The notes: generated by a model not told the origin, from the sequence alone. DNA of 61,304 nt from Anaerolineaceae bacterium (GCA_020350285.1 CP070708.1:1344960-1406263); one strand, 5' to 3'; shown: positions 34,723-43,697, counted from the stretch's first letter. Numbers and translations: made by a program.

Positions 34723-35640
34723 ATGATTGAGACGCAAAATCTGACAAAACGTTTTGGCGATATCCTGGCCGTCGATCGATTAACTTTGAAGGTGGAAGCC
34801 GGTGAGGTGTTCGGTTTCCTGGGGCCCAATGGGGCCGGGAAAACCACGACCATCCGCATGCTCACCGCTTTGATCTCTCCAACGTCGGGGGATGCCGCGG
34901 TGTTGGGCTGCGAGATCGGTCGCGAGGACGGTCAGATTCGCCGTCAAGTGGGTATCTTGACCGAGTCGCCAGGGCTGTATGATGGTCTGAGCGCCGAACG
35001 AAACCTCGAATTCTTCGCGCGCCTCTATGAGGTCGAGGACATCGCAGAGCAAGTGGAGCGTTACTTGCGTATGCTTGGCCTGTGGGATCGGCGTGCGGAG
35101 GCGGCCGGCACCTTCTCGAAAGGCATGCGCCAAAAATTAGCCATCGCCCGGGCGCTGCTTCACGAACCTCAGGTGTTGTTCCTTGACGAACCGACCAGCG
35201 CTTTGGACCCGGAGGCGGCGCACATGGTGCGCGAGTTCATCGCCAGCTTGAAGCAAGAGGGGAGGACCATCTTTCTCTGCACGCATAACCTGGATGAAGC
35301 GGATCGGCTCTGTGATCGCATCGCGGTCTTCAACACCCGTCTGCTTGCGCTTGATACACCGACCGATTTACGACGTCAGCTTTATCAGCGGACGGTGGTT
35401 TTCCATCTAAGCCAGGTCGAGCCCAGGTTTGTAGAGCTCGTGCGTGGACTGCCGTTCATCCGCACCGCGATGGAGACGGAGGGCAAGCTGCTGGTGGCCC
35501 TCGACGACCCGGAGAGGGATAACCCCACGATTGTTCGAACCTTGGTCGAAGCGGGGGCGGAAGTTCAGTTTGTCGGGGAACTGAGACGATCGTTGGAGGA
35601 CATCTATCTGAAGTTGATTAAGGAGGAGCATCAGGGATGA
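34723..35640 (+). CDS. ABC transporter ATP-binding protein
   Basis: 305 residues. Walker A GPNGAGKT starting at 34, signature FSKGMRQK (a common exporter variant of LSGGQ), Walker B VLFLDEPTSALDP, H-loop CTHNLDEAD; then a C-terminal exporter-type domain. Pairs with the permease at 35732 in spite of a 91-base gap filled by a repeat. Likely exports a peptide, lipid or drug. Confidence 0.94.
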   Translation: MIETQNLTKRFGDILAVDRLTLKVEAGEVFGFLGPNGAGKTTTIRMLTALISPTSGDAAVLGCEIGREDGQIRRQVGILTESPGLYDGLSAERNLEFFARLYEVEDIAEQVERYLRMLGLWDRRAEAAGTFSKGMRQKLAIARALLHEPQVLFLDEPTSALDPEAAHMVREFIASLKQEGRTIFLCTHNLDEADRLCDRIAVFNTRLLALDTPTDLRRQLYQRTVVFHLSQVEPRFVELVRGLPFIRTAMETEGKLLVALDDPERDNPTIVRTLVEAGAEVQFVGELRRSLEDIYLKLIKEEHQG

Positions 35641-35641
35641 G

Positions 35642-35716
35642 CTGAAGGGATCAGGGATCAGGAAAGAAACCAACCCAATCCCTGATCCCCGATCCCAAAT
35701 CCCTGATCCCTTCATC
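35642..35716. repeat. GGGATCAGGG inverted-repeat insertion inside the ABC operon
   Basis: GGGATCAGGGATCAGG on the left pairs with CCTGATCC, CCCGATCCC and CCCTGATCCC on the right. A similar pair (GAGGGATCAGG ... CCTGATCCC) lies at 38408-38452. The repeat separates the ATPase and permease genes, which are normally adjacent. Confidence 0.65.
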
Positions 35717-35731
35717 TTGAAAAGGCTCGCT

Positions 35732-36523
35732 ATGGACAAGATTTGGGTCATCATGCGCAAGGAGTGGGCGGAGGTCTTTAAAAATCGCTTCGTGCTCTTT
35801 ACCGTGGCTTTTCTACCGCTGATCCTCGTCGCCCTGCCCTTGATTCTGCTCCAAATCACCGGTTCTTCGGGGGATGTGAGCGGTTTATCTGCCACGGACA
35901 TGCCGGCCAGGTTCTCAGAACTCTGCGGAGAAATGAGCGAGGGTGAATGCGCCCAGTACTTCTTGGTCAGCCAGTTCATGCTGCTTTTTATGTTGATGCC
36001 GCTGGCGATACCGGTCACCATCGCCTCCTACAGTATCGTGGGGGAAAAGACCACCCGCACGTTGGAACCGGTGTTGGCTACACCCGTGACCACCCTGGAG
36101 TTATTGGCCGGGAAGGCCTTGGCGGCTGCTATACCCGGCGTGAGCGTGACCTGGCTTGGTTTTGTCGTTTTCGCATTTGGCGCACAACTCATCGCAACGA
36201 GCCCTGCTGTGGTCGCTCGGTTGACCGATCCTCTCTGGCTGATGGCGATCTTCGTCGTCGGACCGCTGCTGGCGATCGCCTCGGTAAGCGTTGCCGTGAT
36301 GATCTCCTCGAGAGTGAATGACCCAAGAGTCGCTGAACAACTCTCGATGTTGGTCATCTTACCCTTGCTTGCCGCTTTCTTCGGTCAGATCGCGGGCTTC
36401 TTTTTTATCAATGAGAGGCTTATCTTGTGGATGGCGGTTGCACTCGTTCTGATAGACACTGGTCTGCTTGCCTTCGCGACGCAGCTTTTCCAGCGTGAGA
36501 CGATCCTCACGCGCTGGAAGTGA
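35732..36523 (+). CDS. ABC-2 type exporter permease
   Basis: 263 residues from ATG 35732 (AAAAGG upstream). One N-terminal membrane segment (FVLFTVAFLPLILVALPLILL), an extracytoplasmic loop of about 60 residues with two cysteines (ELCGEMSEGECAQYF, possibly a disulfide), then about five segments with the ABC-2 motif VGEKTTRTLEPVLATPVTTLELLAGK. Partner of the ATPase at 34723. The gene following it encodes an Ig-like membrane protein 13 bp away. Confidence 0.9.
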   Translation: MDKIWVIMRKEWAEVFKNRFVLFTVAFLPLILVALPLILLQITGSSGDVSGLSATDMPARFSELCGEMSEGECAQYFLVSQFMLLFMLMPLAIPVTIASYSIVGEKTTRTLEPVLATPVTTLELLAGKALAAAIPGVSVTWLGFVVFAFGAQLIATSPAVVARLTDPLWLMAIFVVGPLLAIASVSVAVMISSRVNDPRVAEQLSMLVILPLLAAFFGQIAGFFFINERLILWMAVALVLIDTGLLAFATQLFQRETILTRWK

Positions 36524-36536
36524 AGGTGGGACCTTG

Positions 36537-37283
36537 ATGAACCGCACTCGGCTTGCTACCCTAGGACTCTTGCTCGCCCTGATCATCATTCCGGTGACGG
36601 CACAGGGTAATGACGCCACACTCCAATTGACGATCAGTAGGGATTTCGGTTTCAGTCTGGGGGGTCGGATCCAAGGCAAGTTCACCCTTAAGGCAGAGGG
36701 ACCGGAGAACCTTACCCATGTGGAGTTTTTAATCGATGACGTGGTGGTAAGCACGGACAGAGAACGCCCGTTTCGCTACTCCTTCAACACGGGCGAGCAT
36801 GATTTGGGGGTGCACCATATCTCAGCGGTGGGCTACACTTCATTGGAAGAGGTACTGCATAGCCCAGTCCGAAAGTATGAATTCGTGAGTGTGGAAGAAG
36901 GCCTGAAAGGAGCGACGGGCATCGTGGTCCCGATCTTGATCGGAACCATTGTGCTCGTCGTGATAGCTGCGGTAAGTACGGTGCTCGTAGGGCGTAAAGG
37001 GGGTAGGCCACGTATCGGGGATTACGGCCCAGCTGGGGGTGCGGTGTGTTCGCGCTGTGAGCTGCCCTTCGGACGACATGTCCTTTCCCCCAACCTGTTG
37101 ATCGGAAAGGTGGAGCGCTGTCCGCATTGTGGGAAGTGGGCGATCGTACGTCGAGCGTCACGGGAAGCGCTTGAGAAGGCGGAGGCGCGATGGGTCGATG
37201 ATGAAGCGCGCGGCGGGTTGGATGTGGAGAGCGAAGAGGATAAGCTGCGTCGAATGATCGATGACTCGCGATTCGAATCCTGA
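36537..37283 (+). CDS. exported Ig-like domain / membrane / zinc-ribbon protein
   Basis: 248 residues from ATG 36537. A signal peptide (RLATLGLLLALIIIPVTAQG) is followed by a beta-rich, Ig-like domain of about 90 residues (FTLKAEGPENLTHVEFLIDD, RPFRYSFNTGEHDLGVHHIS). A membrane segment (IVVPILIGTIVLVVIAAVST) follows, then a cytoplasmic zinc ribbon: CSRCELPFGRHV ... CPHCGKWAIVRR. An Ig-like ectodomain joined to a zinc ribbon through the membrane is unusual. It is 13 bp downstream of the ABC permease, so probably a third component of that transporter. No named family recognised. Confidence 0.75.
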   Translation: MNRTRLATLGLLLALIIIPVTAQGNDATLQLTISRDFGFSLGGRIQGKFTLKAEGPENLTHVEFLIDDVVVSTDRERPFRYSFNTGEHDLGVHHISAVGYTSLEEVLHSPVRKYEFVSVEEGLKGATGIVVPILIGTIVLVVIAAVSTVLVGRKGGRPRIGDYGPAGGAVCSRCELPFGRHVLSPNLLIGKVERCPHCGKWAIVRRASREALEKAEARWVDDEARGGLDVESEEDKLRRMIDDSRFES

Positions 37284-37493
37284 TCATGGCGACGAGATCC
37301 CTTGGTAGTGGAGAGTTTCGACGTCCAGGCGATCACAGGGAAGGTTAAGCCCATCACATCGTCGTCCGGTTGAAGTGAGAATAAGCGTGTCCAGTCGTGA
37401 AATCTTCTCATGATGGCCACGTTCGGAGTACAATCAGGGATGGAGATCATTCGCCGGAGGCCATCGGCCCCGGCGTTTAGCTGATGAGTGGAC

Positions 37494-38390
37494 ATGAGTG
37501 AAAACCGCCCCCCGATCTGCGATTACGAAGGGTCCGACTATCAAGAGCGTTTCTGGGAGCTCGGTGGTCGAGTGTACGAGGATCGGGTCGAGGCGGTGGC
37601 CTTGAGTCGACTCCTTCCGGATGGTGGGGATCGCTTGCTTGAGGTGGGCGCGGGCGCGGGCCGGCATACACCTCGCTATCGCGGGTTCCGGCAGATCGTT
37701 CTACTCGATTATTCAAGGACCCAGCTGGAGCAGGCTAAATCGCGCTTGGGAGAGGGTGAACGTTATCTCTATGTCGCCGGGGATGTCTACCGACTGCCCT
37801 TCGCGCCCGGGTTGTTCGACGCCGCGACCATGATCCGCACACTGCACCACATGGCCGATCCCCTGGCAGCGTTGCGTCAAGTACGATCCACCATGGGGAC
37901 CGGAGGGGTCTTTGTGCTTGAGTACGCCAACAAGCGTAATTTAAAAGCTGCGGCTCGTTGGATCCTGCGTCGCCAGGATTGGAATCCCTTCGGCTATGAA
38001 CCGGTAGAGTTTGCTGAGCTGAATTACAACTTTCATCCCGTCGCCGTGTGTGATTGGATGTCGGAGGCGGGATTCGATGTCTTCCGACAGCTTACCGTGT
38101 CCCATTTTCGGTTGAACCTGCTGAAGAGAGTGATCCCGCTGAGGGTGTTGGTCGCGCTAGATTCCGCCTTCCAGTGGACTGGGAATTGGTTCCAATGGAC
38201 CCCGAGCGTGTTCTTGGGTGCGGAGGCGGTCGGTGAGGGAGAACCCACACCGGAGGGGGCGTTTTGGCGTTGCCCGGTTTGCGGCTCGTTGGACATCGAG
38301 GATGCCCAAGAGGGTTTGCAGTGCGGGGGGTGCGGACGCGTGTGGCCTGTACGGGAGGGGATATTTGATTTTAAGGAGCCAATGGAGTGA
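37494..38390 (+). CDS. SAM-dependent methyltransferase with C-terminal zinc ribbon
   Basis: 298 residues. Class I methyltransferase: motif I LLEVGAGAGRHTP, VLLDYSRTQLEQA, LPFAPGLFDAATMIRTLHHM, and GGVFVLEYANKRN. The C-terminal 40 residues are a Trm112-like zinc ribbon (CPVCGSL ... CGGCGRVWPVREGIFDF). A GTG at 37488 is an alternative start. Substrate not predictable; such fused zinc ribbons are often seen in RNA- or natural-product-modifying enzymes. Confidence 0.87.
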   Translation: MSENRPPICDYEGSDYQERFWELGGRVYEDRVEAVALSRLLPDGGDRLLEVGAGAGRHTPRYRGFRQIVLLDYSRTQLEQAKSRLGEGERYLYVAGDVYRLPFAPGLFDAATMIRTLHHMADPLAALRQVRSTMGTGGVFVLEYANKRNLKAAARWILRRQDWNPFGYEPVEFAELNYNFHPVAVCDWMSEAGFDVFRQLTVSHFRLNLLKRVIPLRVLVALDSAFQWTGNWFQWTPSVFLGAEAVGEGEPTPEGAFWRCPVCGSLDIEDAQEGLQCGGCGRVWPVREGIFDFKEPME

Positions 38391-38449
38391 GGTAAAGAAA
38401 TGGGATGAGGGATCAGGAACATGTTAGTTTAATCAGAGCAGCCTGATCC

Positions 38450-39001
38450 CTATACCCTCCAATACTTCCCCCGCTCCCGCTCCATTAACCCCGCTCCCAC
38501 AAGCTCTCTCCGAAGTGTGGCCGTGTCCTCATGGAACCTGGCCAAGATCTGGTTGACCTCCGGCTCGGGATAGCGAACATCCATCTCGAAGGAGTTGACA
38601 ATATGGCGCAGGATGACCATGAGTTTCTTGCGTTGAGCGGGGATGATCTTCAAGCTGCCGTCGGGATTGGAGAAATCGGTTAACACCTTGCGATCATAAG
38701 CCTCGAGGTCAACGTCAGCGGCGACTGCGGGCAGCGACTCGCGCGAGAGCAACTGGCGCGCCATGCTCTCCAATTTCGATGTCTCCAATCGATAGAGGTT
38801 ATAGTATCCTTCTGCTCGCGCGCTGACCAACCCAGCCTTGGCGAGGCGAGAAAGATGGTGGGAGATCGTCGAGGGCCGAAGCTCCAACATCGCGGCCAAT
38901 TGTTCCACGGTGAAGTTTTCCTGTGAGAGCAAACCAATGATCTTCAAACGATTGGCGTCGGCCAGGGCTTTGAAAAAACCGAGTAATTGTGACTCATCCA
39001 T
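38450..39001 (-). CDS. ArsR-family regulator with DUF2087 domain
   Basis: 183 residues. N-terminal winged helix (FFKALADANRLKIIGLLSQ, LAAMLELRPSTISHHLSRL, KAGLVSARAEGYYNLYRL) with the ArsR layout but no metal-binding cysteines; C-terminal DUF2087 (PAQRKKLMVILRHIVNSFEM, YPEPEVNQILARFHEDTATLRREL, GLMERERGKYW). DUF2087 is common in Firmicutes and Chloroflexota regulators; its ligand is unknown. It is divergent from the envelope-protein cluster and has its own promoter plus palindromic operator. Confidence 0.92.
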   Translation of the reverse strand: MDESQLLGFFKALADANRLKIIGLLSQENFTVEQLAAMLELRPSTISHHLSRLAKAGLVSARAEGYYNLYRLETSKLESMARQLLSRESLPAVAADVDLEAYDRKVLTDFSNPDGSLKIIPAQRKKLMVILRHIVNSFEMDVRYPEPEVNQILARFHEDTATLRRELVGAGLMERERGKYWRV

Positions 39002-39010
39002 GTTTACTTC

Positions 39011-39028
39011 TATCTAATTAATTAGATA
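39011..39028. promoter_or_regulatory. palindromic operator, ArsR-DUF2087 gene
   Basis: TATCTAATTAATTAGATA is a perfect 18-bp palindrome, 10 bp before the start codon and just after the predicted transcription start. Its form is typical of ArsR-family operators. Confidence 0.7.
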
Positions 39029-39040
39029 TATATCGAAATA

Positions 39041-39068
39041 ATTTTACCATGGTTGTAACATTTGTCAA
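39041..39068 (-). promoter_or_regulatory. promoter of the ArsR-DUF2087 gene
   Basis: On the minus strand: perfect -35 TTGACA (39068-39063), 16-bp spacer, -10 TAAAAT (39046-39041). Transcription would start next to the operator palindrome, so autorepression is likely. Confidence 0.7.
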
Positions 39069-39258
39069 GTCGGTATCAGGTTATGATTAATATAGCTTGT
39101 GCATGATTATGATCCGTCTGATCGGATCTTTGGGGTAAGATTCCTGACCTCCCCCAACAAGGAGTGGGCTGACAAGTCGTGTTCGCCCGTCTGATGGATC
39201 AGGAATCAGAGTCGCGACGTTCTTACGTTTCCAACGTAGATACATTATGGAGGATGTC

Positions 39259-39771
39259 ATGGATCTCAAACGAAGGACAAATTTAGTCGGTGGTTTGTTG
39301 CTCATCCTGATCGGGGGTGCGTTTCTCGTAGCCCAACTGGTCCCTGATGCCTTTGCCTGGTTAGACCCGGAGAACAATTGGCCCATATTCATCATCGGTC
39401 TCGGTGTGCTCCTGTTGCTTGTCGGTCTACTGGCGGGCGTACCAGCTATGGCCGTCCCAGCTTGTATCGTGGGAGGTATCGGTGGTCTCTTGTATTGGCA
39501 AAACGCCACCGGTAATTGGACTAGCTGGGCGTATACGTGGACGTTGATCCCTGGCTTCGTAGGCATCGGCGTTATCCTTGCGGGTTTGTTCGACGGGAGG
39601 CCACGTCAAGCCCTTCGTGAAGGCGGAGGGTCCATCTTCATCAGCTTGGTGCTATTCACCATCTTCGGATTTATCTTTGGTCGGGAGGCCTTTCAAGGGA
39701 TACTGTGGCCGATCTTACTCATAGCGTTAGGCGTGTTGGTCCTCCTTCGAACGATCTTTCGTTTAAGGTGA
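39259..39771 (+). CDS. DUF5668/LiaF-like multi-pass membrane protein
   Basis: 170 residues from ATG 39259 (GGAGG upstream; ATG 39247 lies on that site). Six hydrophobic segments, in pairs resembling LiaI/LiaF: LVGGLLLILIGGAFLVAQL ... WPIFIIGLGVLLLLVG. The last pair repeats the same pattern (ILWPILLIALGVLVLL). No soluble domain. First plus-strand member of the envelope-protein cluster and divergent from the ArsR-DUF2087 gene, whose product may control it. Confidence 0.75.
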   Translation: MDLKRRTNLVGGLLLILIGGAFLVAQLVPDAFAWLDPENNWPIFIIGLGVLLLLVGLLAGVPAMAVPACIVGGIGGLLYWQNATGNWTSWAYTWTLIPGFVGIGVILAGLFDGRPRQALREGGGSIFISLVLFTIFGFIFGREAFQGILWPILLIALGVLVLLRTIFRLR

Positions 39772-39841
39772 CTGCATCTTGTAATGAAGAAGCTGTAGCG
39801 AGATCCTCGGTTAGGCCGCTGATCGTCTGAAGTAAAATTCC

Positions 39842-41449
39842 ATGAGAAAACAGTGGATTGCGTTTCTAGTCTTCATCACCCTTGCCTCGGCTGCTCTTGT
39901 TTCAGTCGTTCAAACGCTACCACCTTCTCCCTTGCCTGCGGATGCGTCTGCCACCGAATTTTCTGCGGAACGGGCGATTCGACACATTCAAGTGATAGCC
40001 GCACAACCTCGCGCCACTCGCTCATCGGCGTATGAGGCCGCGGCGGATTATGTCCTTGCCGAATTGGAAGATATGGGACTTGAGACGGAAACACAGCGCA
40101 GCCATGGATTTCGCAACACGATCGGATGGATACCGGGAGACAGTTCCTCGGACATAGTACTGCTAACCGCTCATCTTGACAGTGTTCCCATGGGTCCAGG
40201 TGCCACCGATGATGCCAGCGGCGTTGCCGTCTTGTTGGAAACTGCACGAGCCATGATGACCGATACACCGCCGCAGAACACGGTCATGTTTCTGTTCACC
40301 GACGCTGAAGAAATTGGCTCTTATGGCGCAAAGGAGTTTGTAGATCACCATCCTCTAGCGCGGAATGTCAGGGTCGTCATCGGCTTCGATGCGGGTGGTA
40401 TCAGCGGTCCTGATGTTCTAACCGCAACCAGTGCAAATAATGGTTGGCTTATACGTCAATTGGCTCAAGCGAAGAATTCATTTATCTGGGGGAGCTCGGC
40501 CATTAACGCCTTAGCCACCACGTATGCAGACTATCCAAATATCTTCCGACCGGTCGGATTCTCTGGGTACGCATTTAGCTTGTATTGGGATAAACGCATC
40601 CACACACCAGAAGATAATATCGAGAATCTCAACCCATCCAGCATCCAGCATCAAGGCTATCATGCATTATCACTTGCACGACACTTTGGCGACTTGACCC
40701 TCTTGACTGACCCTCGGGAACCTGATGCAGTCTACTTCAGTGTGTTGGGGCTGTTCATTGTCAGTTATTCACCGGCCTGGACGATCGCGATAGCAATAGC
40801 GGTGACCGGGATCTTTTGCGGCGTTCTGGCATATGGTCTGAAGCGAAGAATCCTTTCTTTGGTGGGTATCGGCTATGGCGCGTTTGTCTTATTGGTAGGT
40901 TTGATCATTGCCCCTTTGTCGGATGTTGTCTTGGGAACATGGATATCCAATATCACATCCCAGGTCGCCGACCGCTCGTTGAAACAGCCACTTCAGGTAG
41001 TCATGATTGTCCTGATTATGCTTGCATTAACGATTCTCTGGTATTATCTATCCCGGAGAATAAAAAATATAAGCATACCCGATCTCACCATGGGTGCTCT
41101 TGTGCCCATGGTGATGGCTATGATTGGAACATCTATTGCTTTTCCCGCAATCAGTTTCACCTTTACCTGGCCATTGCTGTTTAGCCTTCTGTCAAGCGCG
41201 AATTGGTTCTATTCGTATGCGCATCAGAAGAGCTCGAAAAAGGCGATCCTGGGTTTGCTCTTTTCCGGGGCAACCAGTATCGTCATTGTCGGGCCATCTC
41301 TTTTGTTGGGTTTGTTCGAGTTTGATCAAATACGACTTGCCCTGATTTTTCTGGGTGTCCTATGTGGATTTCTTGTTCCACAGATTCAACTTATGATGGG
41401 CTGTACGATAGATAATCAGGAGCAACCGCAAGTACCAGCAGGGGCATAA
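39842..41449 (+). CDS. M28-family metallopeptidase with C-terminal membrane domain
   Basis: 535 residues. N-terminal signal anchor (AFLVFITLASAALVSVVQTL), then a zinc aminopeptidase domain with the M28 ligands: LLTAHLDSVP (His111), GATDDASG (Asp123), FTDAEEIG (catalytic Glu and ligand), IGFDAGG (Asp) and KRIHTPEDN (His). The C-terminal 240 residues hold about eight membrane segments, as in Ermp1-like M28 proteins. The catalytic domain would face outside the cell. Located between the first two LiaF-like genes. Confidence 0.9.
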   Translation: MRKQWIAFLVFITLASAALVSVVQTLPPSPLPADASATEFSAERAIRHIQVIAAQPRATRSSAYEAAADYVLAELEDMGLETETQRSHGFRNTIGWIPGDSSSDIVLLTAHLDSVPMGPGATDDASGVAVLLETARAMMTDTPPQNTVMFLFTDAEEIGSYGAKEFVDHHPLARNVRVVIGFDAGGISGPDVLTATSANNGWLIRQLAQAKNSFIWGSSAINALATTYADYPNIFRPVGFSGYAFSLYWDKRIHTPEDNIENLNPSSIQHQGYHALSLARHFGDLTLLTDPREPDAVYFSVLGLFIVSYSPAWTIAIAIAVTGIFCGVLAYGLKRRILSLVGIGYGAFVLLVGLIIAPLSDVVLGTWISNITSQVADRSLKQPLQVVMIVLIMLALTILWYYLSRRIKNISIPDLTMGALVPMVMAMIGTSIAFPAISFTFTWPLLFSLLSSANWFYSYAHQKSSKKAILGLLFSGATSIVIVGPSLLLGLFEFDQIRLALIFLGVLCGFLVPQIQLMMGCTIDNQEQPQVPAGA

Positions 41450-41573
41450 CACTTCGGCGTTTGATCTCATTCAAGTTCTAAGGTGGACGAGTCTTTAAAG
41501 CGGGTATAAGATATTCGTACCCCAGCACTGTGATTAGGCAAAACCCATAACTAAGAGGTGAAAGGAGCAGGAA

Positions 41574-42383
41574 ATGAGGAGAGGTTCGCTATTTTGGGGC
41601 ATTATTTTCATCGTCGTTGGCGGCATATGGCTGCTCGACCAGTTGGGTTTGATGGTAGGGATCAAAGTATGGAGTCTGATCTGGCCTTCTCTCCTGATCA
41701 TCCTCGGTTTGTGGGTCCTCCTAGGAGCGAGGCGTGAGATAAAGCCGTTCGAGGTCGAGCAGGTTACCTTACCTTTAGAGGGCGCAGAACGAGCGAGGGT
41801 CCATCTCAAGTTTGGAGCCGGGCGGCTACGGGTCGGATCTGGCGTCGGTCCGACCGAATTGATCGATGGGTCTTTTGGCGGTGGGTTGGATCACCACGTG
41901 AAGCAGGAGGGGGACATGTTGGTCCTTGATCTGCGTCTCCCCGCGCAGGGTTTTCCGGATGTGATCATGCCGTGGAATTGGGGTCGGTGGGCGGGATTTG
42001 AGTGGAATTTTGGCTTGAATGGTGAGATCCCGCTTGAGTTGGACGTTGATACCGGAGCCAGCGAAGCGAAGTTGGACCTCGAAGATCTGAAAGTGACCGA
42101 CCTGCGGTTAGATTCCGGCGCCAGTTCGACAGAGATCACCCTTCCAGTCAAGGCGGGTTTCACCAAGGTGGAGATCGACGCCGGGGCTGCCTCGGTGAGG
42201 ATTCAGGTTCCATCGGGCGTGGCGGCAAGGATCAAGACCGAGGGGGGATTGGTGGGCGTTGACATTGACCAAAACCGTTTTCCTCGCGAGGGGGGTGTCT
42301 ATCAGTCCCCCGATTACGGTACCGCCGAAAACAAAGCAGATATTGACATCGACATTGGAGCGGGATCGATCGCTGTTCGTTAA
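41574..42383 (+). CDS. LiaF-like protein with toast_rack-type beta domain (A)
   Basis: 269 residues. Two N-terminal membrane segments of the DUF5668/LiaF type (LFWGIIFIVVGGIWLLDQLG ... WPSLLIILGLWVLL), then a beta-repeat domain from about 55 to the end, of the DUF2154/toast_rack kind. It repeats a strand-turn unit with a GAS-type turn: DVDTGASEAKLDL, LDSGASSTEITL, IDAGAASVRIQV, and ends DIDIGAGSIAVR. GGAGCAGG precedes the ATG. Probably a membrane-anchored, exported or periplasm-facing sensor or scaffold; function inferred from LiaF. Confidence 0.82.
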   Translation: MRRGSLFWGIIFIVVGGIWLLDQLGLMVGIKVWSLIWPSLLIILGLWVLLGARREIKPFEVEQVTLPLEGAERARVHLKFGAGRLRVGSGVGPTELIDGSFGGGLDHHVKQEGDMLVLDLRLPAQGFPDVIMPWNWGRWAGFEWNFGLNGEIPLELDVDTGASEAKLDLEDLKVTDLRLDSGASSTEITLPVKAGFTKVEIDAGAASVRIQVPSGVAARIKTEGGLVGVDIDQNRFPREGGVYQSPDYGTAENKADIDIDIGAGSIAVR

Positions 42384-42476
42384 GCTGCCATAGAGCGCGT
42401 TGGGTTATTCAGGTAGAATAAACCCGAGGTGATCTTCACCCGTTCCTGCGCGGAAACTCAATCTGAGGAGGATATC

Positions 42477-43148
42477 ATGAGAAAGATACAGTCACGTTAT
42501 GTATTTGGTATATTGCTGATCGGTGCTGGGATTCTGTTCCTGCTTCAATCTCTCGGATTTCTCGAAGGCGCAGGCTCCATTTTTTGGATCCTTGCTTTCG
42601 CCGTTGCTGGTGGAATCTTCCTCTATGTCTACCTGACCGATCGTACCCATTGGTGGGCCGTCATCCCAGGCTTGACCCTGCTCGGTATCGGTGAAATCAT
42701 CGCCGTTGACCACTTTTTTCCACAATATGATGATATTTTGGGAGCCCCCGTTTTAATGATTTTCATAAGCTTAAGTTTTTGTATCATTTATTTGACCAAT
42801 CGAGATAACTGGTGGGCGATCATCCCAGGCGGGGTATGGTTGTCGATTGGGATTTTTATTGGCGCAGAAAGCTTTGTTCCAGGCGATGGTGAGGTCGGTA
42901 TCCTCTTCCTGGGCATGGGTTTGACCTTTGTGGTGTTGGCATATCTTCCCTCCCAGGAGGGGCGTTTGAGATGGGCGCTGGTACCCGCAGCTGTTTTGAT
43001 TCTCATGGGGGTCATCTTCCTCGGGACAGCGATTGCCACGTTGGAGATCATCATACCAGCAGCCATGGTCTTGGTGGGCTTGTATCTGATCTATCGGATT
43101 GCCCGACCGAAGGAGGAAATCCGGGCTCAGATTGAGGAATCCGAATAG
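42477..43148 (+). CDS. DUF5668/LiaF-like multi-pass membrane protein
   Basis: 223 residues from ATG 42477, with GAGGAGG before it. About eight hydrophobic segments in four repeats of the LiaF-type pair (VFGILLIGAGILFLLQSLGF, IFWILAFAVAGGIFLYVYL, AVIPGLTLLGIGEIIAV ...). The motif NRDNWWAIIPGG / DRTHWWAVIPG occurs twice, showing internal duplication. No soluble domain. Part of the plus-strand cluster. Confidence 0.75.
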   Translation: MRKIQSRYVFGILLIGAGILFLLQSLGFLEGAGSIFWILAFAVAGGIFLYVYLTDRTHWWAVIPGLTLLGIGEIIAVDHFFPQYDDILGAPVLMIFISLSFCIIYLTNRDNWWAIIPGGVWLSIGIFIGAESFVPGDGEVGILFLGMGLTFVVLAYLPSQEGRLRWALVPAAVLILMGVIFLGTAIATLEIIIPAAMVLVGLYLIYRIARPKEEIRAQIEESE

Positions 43149-43228
43149 ATCATCAGGTGTGTATGGATTTCATCACAAGCTAAAACGCTAAGTGTTTGCA
43201 TTTAACCTAGTATTTGAGGAGAGTGTAC

Positions 43229-43696
43229 ATGGACACCAAGCGGCTAACCCGGAGCAGGACCGATGCGATGGTCGGAGGTGTGTGTGGTGGCCTGGGGGTA
43301 TACCTGGGCATCGATCCCACCATCGTCCGGTTGTTCTTCGTCTTGCTTGCCTTTGCCAAGGGTATTGGTTTCGCCCTCTATTTCATCTTGTGGATCGTCG
43401 TGCCTCGCGAGGGTGTGGGAGATAGCACCTCTCTTGATGAGAACATCCAGGCCGGTGCGGAGGAGATCGCTGAGCGCGCGCGGGAGATGGGTGAAGAGCT
43501 TCGACATGGCGTGAAGCTTTCCGGATATCAGACCAGTTTGTTTATCGGTGGGGCGTTGATCTTGGTTGGTATTTTCTACCTTTTGGACAATTTGAATATA
43601 GCCTGGCTCTCGTGGCTCAAATGGGATGTGGTCTGGCCGTTCATCTTGATCGCGGCCGGTATTCTTCTAATGGTGCGTCAATTTCGAGAGAGGTGA
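43229..43696 (+). CDS. PspC-domain protein with LiaF-like C-terminal segments
   Basis: 155 residues from ATG 43229 (TGAGGAGAG upstream). PspC domain (LTRSRTDAMVGGVCGGLGVY, GIDPTIVRLFFVLLA, YFILWIVVPRE), an amphipathic helical linker (AGAEEIAERAREMGEELRHG), then two segments of the DUF5668 type (FIGGALILVGIFYLLDNLN ... WPFILIAAGILLMV). PspC proteins sense membrane stress and in Firmicutes some (LiaY) work with LiaF proteins. One base separates it from the next toast_rack gene. Confidence 0.92.
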   Translation: MDTKRLTRSRTDAMVGGVCGGLGVYLGIDPTIVRLFFVLLAFAKGIGFALYFILWIVVPREGVGDSTSLDENIQAGAEEIAERAREMGEELRHGVKLSGYQTSLFIGGALILVGIFYLLDNLNIAWLSWLKWDVVWPFILIAAGILLMVRQFRER

Positions 43697-43697
43697 G

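Noticed and set aside
37440..37484. 14-codon leader peptide before the methyltransferase (ATG 37440, stop before 37485)
   Set aside because: A TACAAT lies close by and a short GC hairpin overlaps, but no run of regulatory codons or alternative structure is evident; coincidence is likely.
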